Of a stretch of 64,000 nucleotides of DNA, positions 23,320 through 35,276 are shown piece after piece. Source of the stretch: Craterostigma plantagineum (taxonomy: Eukaryota > Streptophyta > Magnoliopsida > Lamiales > Linderniaceae); the NCBI GenBank assembly GCA_027422505.1, contig JAPQWV010000762.1, positions 62,001-126,000 of the forward strand. Direction: 5' to 3'. The notes beneath the pieces are model-generated. The model saw only the letters and a program-made list of their open reading frames with translations, made no database searches and was not told the DNA's origin. Position numbers and translations under genes: made by a program. The stretch's first letter is position 1, and each line of letters begins with the position of its first letter.

Positions 23320-23893
23320 TAACATCTCCTAAATCACGACAAAAAAACGTTAATTTTACACTATCACAGCTGTTTTTACTCCAACCACAAACTCTATTTT
23401 TTTATTTTTTTTGAAAAATTTATATCAAAGAAATATTATTAATAATCATTATTTCTTTAGATGAATAAATTTGCATTTACTTTTGTAATTATCATACAAC
23501 ACAAAAATAATTAAAAAAAACGAGTATAGGGTCTAATTTCCGCCTAGAAACCGCATAGACCCCGCCTAGACCGTGTAGGCGCTAGGCCCCCCTCGGGCGC
23601 CTGACTAGCGCCTAGCGAATTTTACAACATTGATCAAAAGAAAATTAATATTATTTTAACTTTTATTATATAAGAATATCAAATATGGTAAATATTTAAA
23701 TTATGTTTTACTAAATAAATATAAATAATAGAAACAAAAATTCTATTTTTGTGTTGCAAATTGCATGTATTCTACAACTAGAGTTTATCTGCTCATCAAC
23801 ACACTATTACTGTTAAATATAGAGTCTCACTGGAGTAGAAACATACTCTATTTTTGTATTTTACAAAAAATAAAGTACCCGTTGGAGATGCTC
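23320..23893. mobile_element. Tourist-like MITE, degraded copy A
   Basis: The right part (23730-23893) ends in GTTGGAGATGCTC and shares CAACTAGAG, CATCAACACA and GTTAAATATAGAGTC with copies B and C. The left part is degraded and interrupted by a GCCTAGGCGC-type fragment. Left boundary approximate. Confidence 0.5.
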
Positions 23894-23988
23894 TCCTAGG
23901 AAATATTCATCTCTTTCATAAAAGTCAATACTACAGAATTTTATATTGAAAAATATAGAACAAAACAGAGGAATATAAGAGCATCTCA

Positions 23989-24197
23989 AACGGATACTTT
24001 TTTGTGTAAAACACAAAATAGAGTACGTCGCTATTCTAATGACTCTATATTTAACAGTGATATTGTGTTGATAAACAGAGAAACTCTAGTTGTAGAGTTG
24101 ACATAATTTCAACACAAAAATAGAGCTGTAGTTTTCATTTATTTATATTTTATTTCATAAATTATTTTAATCAATTTAAAAATATTTGATATTCTTA
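23989..24197. mobile_element. Tourist-like MITE, truncated copy B
   Basis: Begins GAGCATCTCAAACGG and runs through the family interior (TATATTTAACAGTGATA, CTCTAGTTGTAGAGT), but has no right end before copy C starts. It is a left-end fragment. Confidence 0.55.
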
Positions 24198-24612
24198 GAG
24201 CATCTCGAACCGCATAAAAATACAATCAATTGGTCTTGATAATAGCTATAGTTCTTTTTTCTCAATCTAGAAACTTTATTTTCAACACTAATTTTTACAC
24301 CAACCCACTGACTCTATTTTTTACACGAAATCAAATTTCTATTTATTAACATCATAATTGACGATGGAAAAGTCACTATATTGTAATTTATTGATAGTTA
24401 AAAAATTATATAAAATATAAGAAAGCGTCTAAATTATAAATACATAGAAACTAAAACTCTTTTTGGTGTTGAAAAATATATGTACTCTACATGCTACAAC
24501 TAAATTATCTCTGCTCATCAACACAATATTAGTGTTAAATATAGAATCCTATTGGAGTAGGGACGTACTCTATATTTGTGTTTACGCAAAAAGGTACACG
24601 GTGGAGATGCTC
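24198..24612. mobile_element. Tourist-like MITE, copy C, with TTA target duplication
   Basis: Begins GAGCATCTCGAACCG and ends GGTGGAGATGCTC. TTA flanks both ends (24195-24197 and 24613-24615). The 415-bp body is AT-rich and non-coding. It belongs to the same family as copies A and B and the end fragment at 32516-32580. Confidence 0.7.
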
Positions 24613-24903
24613 TTATAATAAAACAAGTGAAAATAATATTAATTTTCCTTTAATTATTGATATTTTCTTTTTACTTTAATAAAATTATAATTTAATTTCT
24701 TTTTAAAATATTAATAATTATAGTGTATTGACTTTCTAATCATTATAATATGAAATTTAATAAGTCAATTATGATAATCATAAATAGAAATTTTATCGTT
24801 AGTTTAGAAAAAAAAAAGTTACTCGGTTGGAGTTACTAGTGTATAAAATATATTTTATGGGTTGGAGTAAATGAACTAATTGTATTATTATGTAAATGGA
24901 ACT

Positions 24904-24904
<1 letters not shown>

Positions 24905-24942
<38 letters not shown>
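24905..24942. repeat. Poly-T tract of 38 bases
   Basis: An uninterrupted run of T. Its true length is likely to be uncertain in any assembly. The Lys-rich frame read across it on the minus strand is an artefact. Confidence 0.9.
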
Positions 24943-24945
<3 letters not shown>

Positions 24946-25291
24946 GCGGTACATTGAAGATATTCGTTTGGGTGGGGATGGTATTGAAAATTCTATTCGC
25001 ATTCGAAATTTTTATTTTAAATAACATTGCGGTGATTCACCTCTTATAATGAATTAAATTTTTTGCAATATAAAATAAAACAAGTAAAATCACCAAAGCC
25101 GGACAAGAAACACCATAATGAAACGTTCACGAACATATAGTACACACAGCTTCAATGAAGAAATATTAATAACTCGATAACTTGCGGCAGAAATTTAGTC
25201 TTAATTAATTGCACATTCAAAACACGATATACATCACCTTATTCGTGCATACTTAATCTTCATAAATATAGTTGTATAATATGTTTCACTC

Positions 25292-25296
<5 letters not shown>

Positions 25297-25327
<31 letters not shown>
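25297..25327. repeat. AT dinucleotide microsatellite
   Basis: About 15 AT units. Similar short tracts are at 815-836, 18909-18935, 38497-38518 and 38920-38940. Confidence 0.85.
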
Positions 25328-25331
<4 letters not shown>

Positions 25332-25781
25332 TCATTAATCGACCATTTCCTAATTAATTAACCAAAGTATTCAATTTGATCATAATTGATCATCACTCTA
25401 TGTATATATTTTCGTCCTCGATTCGATTGCTATGTCCATCTCTTTTTGTGTCCAAGTTGTGAATTGATGCATACATCCCATATTAAATATTGGGAGGGTA
25501 TTACGACCACGTATTTTAGGTAATTAGGTATTTATTATTATAACTAATATTATTTTTATGAATAATTGTGCATTATAGGGAACTTGGAAGCATATGTCTA
25601 AATCAAAACTTAAATGTATTTGCTATCTTTATCAATCCAATTGAATTTAAAATTGACTAATACACAAGCTAATCAATAGTATTATGTTATCAGTATCCAT
25701 CAAGGACCAACCTGAATCCAGTTTCTTGCAACAATTGTCTATTGTAAATTGAAAAATTCCGAAAAGAAAAAAAAAATCACT

Positions 25782-25905
25782 TAAAACACTTGTCTTCATA
25801 TTTTATCAATTTCTAAAACACTTGTCTATCATATTATATCAGTTCTTTGAACACTTGTCTTCATATTTTATCAATTCTTGGAACACTTGTCTATCATATT
25901 TTGTC
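25782..25905. repeat. Four-copy tandem repeat of about 31-34 bases
   Basis: Four units each start with (A/G)AACACTTGTCT. Units 1 and 3 continue TCATATTTTATCAATT; units 2 and 4 continue ATCATATT. The alternating pattern shows that a two-unit block was itself duplicated. Confidence 0.85.
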
Positions 25906-26614
25906 TACCACTTTTATGTTCGAGAGAGACTTAGCTTATCTTTCTTCCTTAGTTGATATTATGTTGTGATGATACTAGGATCAATAATATTATTACAATC
26001 CGTTTTAAACTTCGTTGTCTAAATCAACCATGTTTTAGCATTAAAGTAAGCATTGTTCTTAAACGCGGTTCTTCAAACATGCTGTGATATGTATGTTGAT
26101 TTTTATTTTATTTTTTGTCCGACTGTGTGAAAAGTATATTTATTGGCAAAAATCTTTTCAATCTATCTCTTAATCAAATAGCTTTCAGGCGATTCAAGAC
26201 GTCATCTAATCTAGTATGATATATCTTCAGTTTACCCTTTTGATAAATATTGTGTGATACGCATGCAAATTGTGGTTATTTTGGTGATTATGATCAACAT
26301 TCAAACTGAGCCTATCATACTGATACTGTTCTTTATATGGTGATTACAAAATTAAGATGATGTGTACTCAACTTTACTGATGGAGCGCATAATCTTTTTT
26401 TTTTTCACTTTAGTAAATAGTGCATAACCTATTCATGTGCTTCTTCGGTGTGTTTTTTTTTGGAAATAATTGTTTTGGGACAACCATTTCAAAGGGAATA
26501 GCAAACGGTGCAGCTGCACTCTTTTTCAAATCATTTCCGAAAGATACTATTGGGTAATTTTCATATCCCCACGTTTCCTTATTTGACGAGATATAATTAT
26601 CTCAATTAAGTGAT

Positions 26615-27330
26615 ACGACAAAATATTGTAACTTGGGGAGGTCAAAAAATAGTTAAACAATATAAAAGAAACATCAGGTTCGTGGTAAAATCGTCAAGAT
26701 GTTTTATATATGTTTAATCAATGAAATGCATATTGTAATCAATGAAGAAACCATAAATTATAATTTGAAAATCAAAGTATACATTTAAGAAAATCATAAG
26801 CAACTATTGTCAATGTGTCTTTTATATATTTTTTAGCATGTTTATTACCTAGATAAGAAGCAATTAAATATTGTTATCACTAACAGAATGATACCTTAAA
26901 CTTGGGGATCGAAGAATACATAAATATAATAAGAAACGTGGTCTATTCCGGGGTAAATTCGTCAAAAAACATGTCTGTTACATAGATGAGAGTTAATTTC
27001 ATATTGTCGATGACATAATTAGAAGTTATATTTTGAGGGACAAATGAGGGTTTAAACAAAATAATAAAACGGCAATAAGAACGACAAGTCCTCTGTAAAA
27101 TCTCAAGGTGTATTATATACTTTCTCATTAACATATTTACTACTTATGTAAGAAGACTATTGTAATAGTGACATAATTAGAAATTATAACTTGGAGATTC
27201 GAAAAATGGTGTCAAACTGGCATTTGTATTAACATGGTTATTCTATATATAAGAATATTTTGTTTTGAAGAATATATAAAAACAATTGTTATCGTGTAAT
27301 GAACCATAAATTAAATTTTGTGTTAAAGAA
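26615..27330. repeat. Degenerate long tandem repeat
   Basis: Words such as ACATAATTAGAA(A/G)TTATA, ACTTGG(G)GA, AAAATCGTCAA and TTTATATAT recur in the same order about every 140-270 bases (near 26620, 26890, 27040 and 27175). This suggests three or four old tandem copies. Boundaries are approximate. Confidence 0.4.
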
Positions 27331-27779
27331 TACGATTTTTAGGAAAAATGACATCCGTTATAAATTTACCCAAAATGTCTGAGACTTCCATAAAAGATTA
27401 TCTATTGTTCAATTCATCAGATAAATTGTTTTAATCCCATTATGTAGATATTGGTCTTTTTTACTATTAATTTTATATGCAGTAAAATCATTGTTAGATA
27501 TCTTATTTTTTTATGCATATGATTTGTGAGAAAAATATTAGAGAGAAGTAACTAATATAGAGAGCTGTTACAACTAAAAAATTAAATTCTCATATTAATA
27601 GATTTTAGCAATTTAATTGGAATGGGGCCTGTGTAATAATTATAATATTTAAAAATACGGCCCAATAAATATTCAGCCTAATAAGAGTTCAATCAATTGA
27701 GGGTTCTTCTTTTTAATCTTCTTTGTCCACACTTGCGAATCTTCTCAAATAAAAAACAGAAAAAAAAAAACAAAAATCA

Positions 27780-28268
27780 ATGTCTACGCCACCAACCACC
27801 ACCCTTGCAACACCCGCCGCCGGCGAGACATTTGGAATTCGAAAGCTCGAAATCACAGACAAAAGCAAGGGATTCGTCGAGCTACTACAGCAACTGACCA
27901 TCTGCGACTCAGTTTCCGATGATTCTTTCAGACAACGCTTTGAGGAGATCGAAAAATACGGCGAAGACCACCTCATCTGCGTGATAGAAGATGCTACTTC
28001 CCAGAAAATCGTAGCCACTGGGAGCTTATTCGTGGAGAAGAAATTCATAAGAAACTGTGGCAAAGTTGGGCACATCGAAGACGTCGTTGTTGATTCGAGC
28101 TGCCGAGGTAAGCAGTTGGGGAAGAAGGTTGTCGATTTCTTGTTGGGCCATGCTCGAAAAACTGGCTGTTATAAAGTGATTCTTGACTGCAGTGTTGAGA
28201 ATAAGCCTTTTTATGACAAGTGTGGTTTCAAGCAGAAGGAAATTCAGATGGCAAAGTACTTCGACTAG
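27780..28268 (+). CDS. GNA1: Glucosamine 6-phosphate N-acetyltransferase
   Basis: An intronless frame of 162 residues from ATG 27780. It is a complete GNAT-fold enzyme: FGIRKLEITDKSKGFVELLQ at the N-terminus, the beta4 strand IEDVVVDSSCRG, the acetyl-CoA pyrophosphate-binding motif R-G-K-Q-L-G (residues 109-114) and, near the end, YKVILDCSVENKPFYDKCGF. It transfers acetyl from acetyl-CoA to glucosamine 6-phosphate, the second step towards UDP-GlcNAc, used in N-glycosylation, GPI anchors and O-GlcNAc. Length and lack of introns match plant GNA1 (Arabidopsis At5g15770, called LIGNESCENS). A TTGGGCC (site II type) word on the minus strand lies about 115 bases upstream. It converges with DCP1, with about 306 bases between the stop codons. 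Confidence 0.95.
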   Translation: MSTPPTTTLATPAAGETFGIRKLEITDKSKGFVELLQQLTICDSVSDDSFRQRFEEIEKYGEDHLICVIEDATSQKIVATGSLFVEKKFIRNCGKVGHIEDVVVDSSCRGKQLGKKVVDFLLGHARKTGCYKVILDCSVENKPFYDKCGFKQKEIQMAKYFD

Positions 28269-28574
28269 TGAATGAATTGTGTTCTTTCTTTCTTTCTTTT
28301 TTTTTTTTTTTCCGAACATTGAGCGATTTTACACGCGCGAAAGTTCAATAAATCTTAGTCGCCACTAGCTATGGGTTCTGAAATGTATGAAAGATATCAT
28401 CATCAACAAAGCACCGAATAATGTTATATAGATGCCAAATTCAATACATACAACAGTGTAGAAGGCTAACATAACTAGCTCCGAAAATAACATATATATG
28501 TATCGCACATCTACGAAACTCTATACAAAGATATAAATCAGCGTTGGGAAAGAAAAGCTTTGCCGGGATATTAT

Positions 28575-31500
28575 TCATGGTTGGTGCGCATTTACAACAA
28601 CTCGGTAGACCATGTCAATAAATTGGTTGTCCTGTCGTAATTTGGTTAAAAGTCAAGACAATGTGAAGAATCCATATCCATAGTAAGTAGAAATAACAAT
28701 GCAGAAAGAGAATCGTCGACTACAATCACCTCACTTGAGGCACCTTTTACTCGGGACAAAACAACTTTCCATGCACACTCTTAAAAAGTCCAACTCATTC
28801 CCTTCTATAACCAACATGGAAAAGCGAAGCATCATCTAGTACTAAAATTGAAGTCCACTTCAACATGGAATGCTTAGCTTCGTACACATACATCTTATTT
28901 GTAGCCAATATGCATAAGAATGGATAACCTTAATAAGTAGTACTTATGCAAGAAGCAAAATCTAACCAACAATGTGCGCATAGAGGCTTAGATGAGGCAC
29001 AGACACGTTGCTCTAATGACTGGATAACCAATCAAATGTAGCATCAGAAGAACAGAAAGATATTTTCTATGCTACCCTCCCAAGTCCATCGAGATTTAGA
29101 ATTCAAGACTCTTATACAGGTTAAAACATTCAACATAGACCTGTTGTACTGCCCGATAAAGGCACTAGCATAGCATAGTCACCCCACAAGCATAGAAGGA
29201 CCAACAAAAAGTTTTCAAAGCATACCTGAACGAGCATCTGAAGTGCATCCCTGACCTTCTCTCTACTGATCGTTGCACCATAGTTTGAAGTAGGGACAGA
29301 CGCTGGAGTGAGAGATGGTGGTGGTGTAGGCGGTGGAAATGGCTGAAGCAAAGGAGCACCATAAGGCTTCTGCAGACTAGCAGCAGTAGCAGCTTGAGTA
29401 TGCGGTGGTGCAGTAGGCACAGATGATGAAATCGGAGGCAATATTAATGATGCAGCAGAAGAAGGCTGGCCGAAAAAGGTTGATGGCTTCACAAGATCGG
29501 TCGAACATCTTGCAACAGCATTAGGCTCGTTCATATCAAGAACGGGCATTGTAGACGTTGAAGTGGGCAAAGTTGATGGTGGTGTCTGAGGAGTTGCTAA
29601 GGTGGGCAAACCAACTGCTTGAGGACGAGGAGTGGTTATACCTGGCGAAGGGTGGCGGTATGGTGTATGAGCAGAGATGGCTGTATTTGGTGCACCGATG
29701 ATGTTCATTGCATTCTGAAAATTTTTAAACAGATGGTGGTCAGATAATCATGTGGTCAACGAGTTTGTAATGAAGCAGATAATACATGCCGTTCAGTTGA
29801 TTTCCTAAGAACGCGAAAAAAAAAAAAAGAATAATCCTACATGCAAAAGAAAGATTGCTTGATCAAGAAATATGGAAATCAGATGCAGTACACTGTAAAA
29901 TAGTTGCAACCAACAGAAAACAGAATCTAAATTAGTGAAGAGTACTGAAATCACTACTTCACGAAAATTGCTTGATTAAACAGCATAGCTTGTCTGAAAT
30001 AATTACATTTCCTGGTACTCAAGTTACAAATATTTTGATGATTGAAAAAGCTAACAAATGATGCACCTTTTTTGTGTTGGACAAAGCCAACTCCCTATAT
30101 CGTAATTTACATGTGAAACAAACAGATTTACGAGGATTATGCAGTCTCAGATATGCTGTAGATTAAATGGTCAACCGAAGCCAGTAATGTAAATAAGAAA
30201 AGGAAAGCTGTGACATACACTAAAGAAATTAACAAACGCAGGATCATCGGTCATCTCTGTGACATTAGAAATAGTTGAAGATGACGGCTCCAAGGGTCCA
30301 TCAATCACTGCCATCGTAGGAACAGCTTCAAGCTCTTCAAACTCACTGCAAAAAAGAAATAAAACTGATTAATATGCTAGCATATCTTGCCATATAATAA
30401 AATTGCCGACAAATGAACATCTTGTATTTATATCTCCAAAAAAAGGCGAAGCAAAGGAAATGATATTATCAATCCAAGCAAAAGAATGATGCATTAAGGC
30501 ATGGTAATATTTCTTAGATTTGAATTTCAGTTCGAAATCGAATAATAACGATTAACTTATCTTACAGTGGATAAAGTATGGGACGAGAACAAGTTCAAAG
30601 TTGAAATTCTATTCTGAAGAGATCCGGGTAACATAAAACGAGAGTTACCTTTTTGTATTGGACACTTTTGACTTTGTTGGCACCTTCGAATATGCACCAA
30701 GTATCCTAAAAGACGGCCAGTTAATAATTCAAGTGACGAATTACATACAAGCTGAGAAAATTACAGTCCATTGAGATAAACTACCAACCTGGTGAAAAGA
30801 TTTGCAACCTCTTCACATTCACGTGCATTATAGAACCATATTCCATTAACCTCTTGAGAAGCATTTCTATATAATAGATAGGGGACCTGTATTTCATACT
30901 CAAAGTCGCCCAATAGATCCTCAACAAGGTTATCTGAAAGATGAACATATCAGGAAATTCCGCATCTAAAAATCAAATGTCCATTATCTGACGATATACT
31001 TTTCCAAACAATAAGATTTCGATAAATCATGTTACATAGTACGAAACATATCATTTGATCTTTCCCGAGTTAATTAAAACCACAAAGTTACACTTTCCTT
31101 CAGAAGACTCCTTCAGAAGACAAACTGAGAGAAATAGACAGAAAATTTAAGACGCAAGTAACCTGTATTCCGTCGATTCATCACTATAAACTGAAATCGT
31201 GGTTGAGTACTCCTGATATATAAATACCAAAAACATCACATAGAAGTACGATGCAACAGCAGTAAACTACAAATTGATGCAAGCATTCAAAAATCACCTC
31301 TTTACAACAAATAGCGAACCTTCAACATCCTTACGACTCTACATAAACAAACGGATAAAACCATTTTATCCCAGAGTAATCAGCAAAAAAAAAAACGGCA
31401 TGAATAAACATTTCAAAAAAACCCAAAATTGATCGTAATTGCTCAACGAATTACCAGTGGCATAACATCAAAATCCATACCCATTGGTTTGTGTCGACGT

Positions 31501-31639
31501 TGAATTCGTATAACGTCACGTGCGCGGCTGTGATGAGGATCTCTTCCACGTAAGGATCGATGCGCTGCAAAACAGTTAAATTCAAAACTTTGGTGCTCTT
31601 TTCATCTATATTGGGCGTCAATTTACCACTGTTCGGCAT
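28575..31639 (-). CDS. DCP1: mRNA-decapping enzyme-like protein DCP1
   Basis: Eight exons on the minus strand: 31481-31639, 31298-31338, 31163-31212, 30789-30933, 30649-30705, 30219-30345, 29226-29714 and 28575-28631. They join in frame to 374 residues (Arabidopsis DCP1 has about 367). Exons 1-5 encode the EVH1-like domain (NLTVLQRIDPYVEEILITAA, RKDVEGSLFVVKRSTQPRFQ, YLLYRNASQEVNGIWFYN). A long Pro/Ser/Thr-rich linker fills exon 7, with a PFPPPTPPPSL motif. The small last exon (NQFIDMVYRVVVNAHQP) is the C-terminal trimerisation helix. The protein activates DCP2 in P-bodies for 5'-3' mRNA decay. The ATG at 31639 is chosen because it aligns with the family start; four in-frame codons upstream lack an ATG. 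No frame break was found. Confidence 0.95.
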
Positions 31640-33048
31640 TGTTACCGACAATTACTTCCCCTCTCTTTCTGCAAATTTTGTATTAATTCAAAGAGAGAGG
31701 AAATAGTATGAACCCTAGATGATTTTCCGTTGCTAGAACTTCTATTTGAAGAAGCTCATACTAGTACAAAAAGTTTAAGATTCAGTACATTGTCCGAAAT
31801 ATTCTATTAAATGGTCCCCGATAAGCAAAAACTATTAACTCGGAACTCCATGTTTGACGAAATGATCATATTGCTCTTTGATTTTATATTTCTTTTAAAT
31901 CAAACATTGGTCCAAATTTTATATCTACTTTAGTGTGAGAGTTCGTTCATCGTTCCCATTTGGGAGATGTTCGTGAGTCACATTTTCGAGTTTGAAGTTG
32001 AAGACATGAAAAAAGTGAAGAGTACGCATTTTCGAGTTCAATAGCTATAGTCGTGGAAGTTTAGACTTGATTTGTAATAGGTGTTTTTCTTGTTCGAGCT
32101 TTAAATATTATTCTTCCTGGCTCTAATCTTTCTAGTTATTGTCTATTGTTTTCTCTCTTTGTTGAGATATCCCTTATATATTATTGTGTATAATAAACTA
32201 TGATTTCGAAAAAAAAACTTCACCTAAAAAACCAAATATAGTAGATATCTCCACTTCATTCCCATCTTATTAGATATATCCTCACCACATAGTCTAGCTT
32301 TTCAAATTACTTCAAAGTGACCTGCTTTTCAAATGGAGGATGAACATGTTATCAAAATTATCATCTATACACTTATATTAATTCTCGGCACCATTTAAAA
32401 ACTGGCAATTTTAATCCAATTTGGTGTATCAATTACACCAAAAATTGAAGCCTATTTGGTAGTTACTCACATTCAAAAGAGAAGTTATTATTATAACCTT
32501 CCAGTTATATAGTCTCATTGGAGCAGAGACATACTTTATTTTTGTATTACATAAAAATAAACCCGTTGGAGATGCTGTCAGACATGTATTACGACACAAT
32601 TCTACCATAATCATTACATCTATGTTTGGTCTCAATTGTTACAATTTGATAAGGTAAGAGTATGTCATTAATTTCAAGGGAAGAAAATACTAATATTTCA
32701 TGAAAATAAACTAAAAATCCTACTCCTCTTTGACCATATTCCACTCTGAACTATTTATTGACGAGTAAAGATTATAAGAATCTCCTGCCAGCATTAATTT
32801 GCAAATCGAATTAACTTCCGTAATCTGATTACAAAACCCAACACACAAAATAAAAAGTGAAGATAGTAAAAGATTTCTACTAGATTCTCACATGGTAGTT
32901 AAGTTCAAACTCAAAGCACCTACTCTTTCTGCATTGAATACACGCACTAAAGGAGCCCTATAAAATCAAACCACAAACCTCATAAGTCGAAAAACCCAGA
33001 CAAATTTCATCTGTAACATCTTATATGCACATATATAAATCCAAGAAA
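31640..33048. other. Intergenic region between DCP1 and the proline-rich gene
   Basis: No supported gene. 32516-32580 is a right-end fragment of the Tourist-like MITE family (ends GTTGGAGATGCTG). A TATAAAAT word at 32959-32966 is a plausible core promoter for the proline-rich gene. Confidence 0.5.
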
Positions 33049-33671
33049 ATGGAAAATGAATCAAGGGCTTTCATGAAAGTTGTCTCTTACATGCTCTTAT
33101 TCAATGTCGCAACACACAAGAGCTTCGTCGATGCTTCTTACTACACTTGCTGTGGTCATCCACCCCAACAAACGTCCACCACTTATTACCAACCGCCGCC
33201 GCCAAATATTCCTATTTTCAATAATCCCATTTTAACCCCACAATTTCCTCGCACGGTTTTGCCCCCGCCTTTGCCCGTTCATCTTCCTACGCCGAGCCCT
33301 TCACAGCAAAACCCACCGTTTTCAACTGATCAACCTCCAAATATACCCATTTTGCCCCCACCTTTTCCGCAGGCTCCTTTGCAGAGGCCAAGAGTTTCGC
33401 CAACCCACCGTCAAATACCGCCGCCGCCGCCGCCATTTTCTGCCACCTATCAACCTCCCAAAGTACTATTTTACCCCCACCTCCGCCGAGCCCTTTGCAG
33501 CAGAGTCCACCGACGATGTACCCAAGGAATTCACCTCCATCATATGCGTATTATAATCCTCCAACAGATTCATCGCAAAGCCCACCATTTTATTACTATC
33601 CTTTCATCTGTCCCCCTCTAATGAAGGGTTTTCCTCATCTTGGACATTGGTTCTTCCCACCATCCCCGTAG
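33049..33671 (+). CDS. Secreted proline-rich protein, broken by one missing base
   Basis: The frame from ATG 33049 (an earlier in-frame ATG is at 33025) starts with a signal-peptide-like stretch (VVSYMLLFNVATHKSFVDA), then YYTCCGHPP and a Pro-rich body with repeated QPPNIPI-LPPP and PSPLQQ-type units. At about 33463-33468 the reading frame changes: the Pro-rich pattern continues in another frame (ILPPPPPSPLQQSPP, FYYYPFICPPL) up to the stop at 33669-33671. An internal repeat, QPPN-IPILPPP, shows what is expected at the break and points to one lost C in a CC pair. With that base the product would be about 207 residues. Function is unknown; the composition suggests a cell-wall or extracellular structural protein. 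Either a recent pseudogene or, more likely, an assembly error. Confidence 0.6.
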
Positions 33672-33979
33672 TACTAATCATCATCGTAATTGGTCAACTT
33701 CAAGGAGGTGGTGAGAGGAATTGTCTTGTTTGAGAGCGTCCTTAATCTTGCTTTTGCTAGTGTAAGAGATTCGCATTGACAGTGTCAAATGAATATATAT
33801 TCGGGGTTGAAGTATAATAATCAGTGACATGAGATGAGACTACATTTCAGTACAGCCATATAAATGACTATAGATTAAAAATAATTAGGTAAACAACACG
33901 TATGACATATTAAGCTAACATGGAGATGAAATCAACAACGAATCTAAGGAAAATATTTTTAGAAACGAGGAAATAAAGG

Positions 33980-34640
33980 TAAAGAACTCGCCCCTCATGA
34001 TGCTCGAGTCGTCGTGCGTCGCCTCGGAGTCTCCCGTCGTGTGAACGAGGGAGAAACGGCATGGAGACCATCGGGATCGCTCTTATCTTTCTCTAGTCTT
34101 CCTGACCAATCGTTTTATGTCTTCTTTAGTCCCTATTTATAATAGGATTCGAAAGATATCGATCCCCCTTTTATCTCAACCAATCGGTCCAAAATTAAGG
34201 AGATTCGATGCCAAATAAGAAGATACGCTTCGCCACGTTCTCTTGCAAAAGCCCATGGCCGTGGGACTTCCGGGCAGTGAGATTTCTCTTTGCTAATGTT
34301 CCCCACGGCCTCATCTTCGAGGCTCCATGGTCGCGAATAGCGGGCTGAGAGCATCTAGATCATCCACGACTTCTTGCTTGCTCCCCCACGTTCGTGACTA
34401 CGTCTTGAAACTGGGTAGAGAGTTTTCCACGGCCTCTTGCATTTTCATATCCACGGCCGTGGCTATCTCGGGGTCATTCTGCGGCATTTTCGAAGTTCCC
34501 CACGGCTCTTGTCATGGCTGCCACGGCCGTGGGTCTATAGTGCACACGACCACGCGCTTGGGTGCTCATGGCCGTCGTGTGATTCCCATGGCCGCGAATC
34601 TTGTGTGCATCTAGCCATGGAGGATGTTTTCAGGTATAAT
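33980..34640. repeat. GC-rich repeat with CACGGCCGTGG palindromes
   Basis: Palindromic or near-palindromic words around GGCC (CACGGCCGTGG, CATGGCCGTGG, CCACGGCC) recur at least eight times between 34250 and 34620, in sharp contrast to the AT-rich flanks. A CTATTTATAAT word at 34132 resembles a promoter. It may be a degraded LTR or another transposon part. No coding domain. Confidence 0.4.
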
Positions 34641-35276
34641 CATCGTTCGGAACTTGTCTTTTAGTTCTTTTTACTTGACAATGATAAATAGCATAAAGCT
34701 AAGGGCAATCAAGGGTATTTATGATCGAATAAAGAAAGTTTTCTGGGTATAAAAATGCCCGTCAAATCCTACTTATCATGGCGCTTCTGATTTCTCTGAC
34801 AGTAAGTGCGCCATTAAATTTGCGCGACAGTTTTCTGTAACTGTGATATGAATCTTACTTTTGAAATGTGGGCTTTAATTAAAAACTCCGTATTGAATGA
34901 AAAAGAAAACATTATATTTTCTCTTCTCTCTAAAAATTATTGTTTTTTTTCTCCCAAGTTGCAGGCCCAGATAAATCCAAAAATGGTTACGACCTCAAAT
35001 CCTCTTTATGGCTGATACGAATCAGGTCAAACAGGTAATGTGACCGGATATAAGGACAAGCCAAAGTAAGACACAATTTCATATGCGTAACTCTTGACTC
35101 GATAACATATATTTGATATGTATCGTATGCCATTAGCTGATCAACCATATTACGTGTCAATGATATGTATCAAGTCAACATGCGACGTCAGTATCCGAGA
35201 TGTCTATCGATGGCCTAAAAGGTTTCAATTAAAACGACATAACCTCGAATGTCTATGTTGGATGTTGACAGAGCAC

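Larger units (their letters stand above)
22162..27779. other. MITE- and tandem-repeat-rich intergenic region
   Basis: No supported gene in 5.6 kb. Contents listed separately: an approximately 95-bp duplication (22790-22952), Tourist-like MITE copies (23320-24612), a 38-base poly-T (24905-24942), an AT microsatellite (25297-25327), a four-copy tandem repeat (25782-25905) and a degenerate long repeat (26615-27330). A GCCTAGGCGC-type repeat fragment occupies about 23545-23620. The GGCCCAA word at 27659 sits where the GNA1 promoter should be. Confidence 0.6.

Noticed and set aside
24799..25002. Lys-rich minus-strand frame
   Set aside because: Produced by the poly-T tract.
29165..29362. Second frame in DCP1 exon 7
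   Set aside because: It overlaps the coding linker of DCP1 in another frame; no support.
31640..31651. Longer DCP1 N-terminus
   Set aside because: The extra codons start at TTG; the ATG at 31639 aligns with known DCP1.
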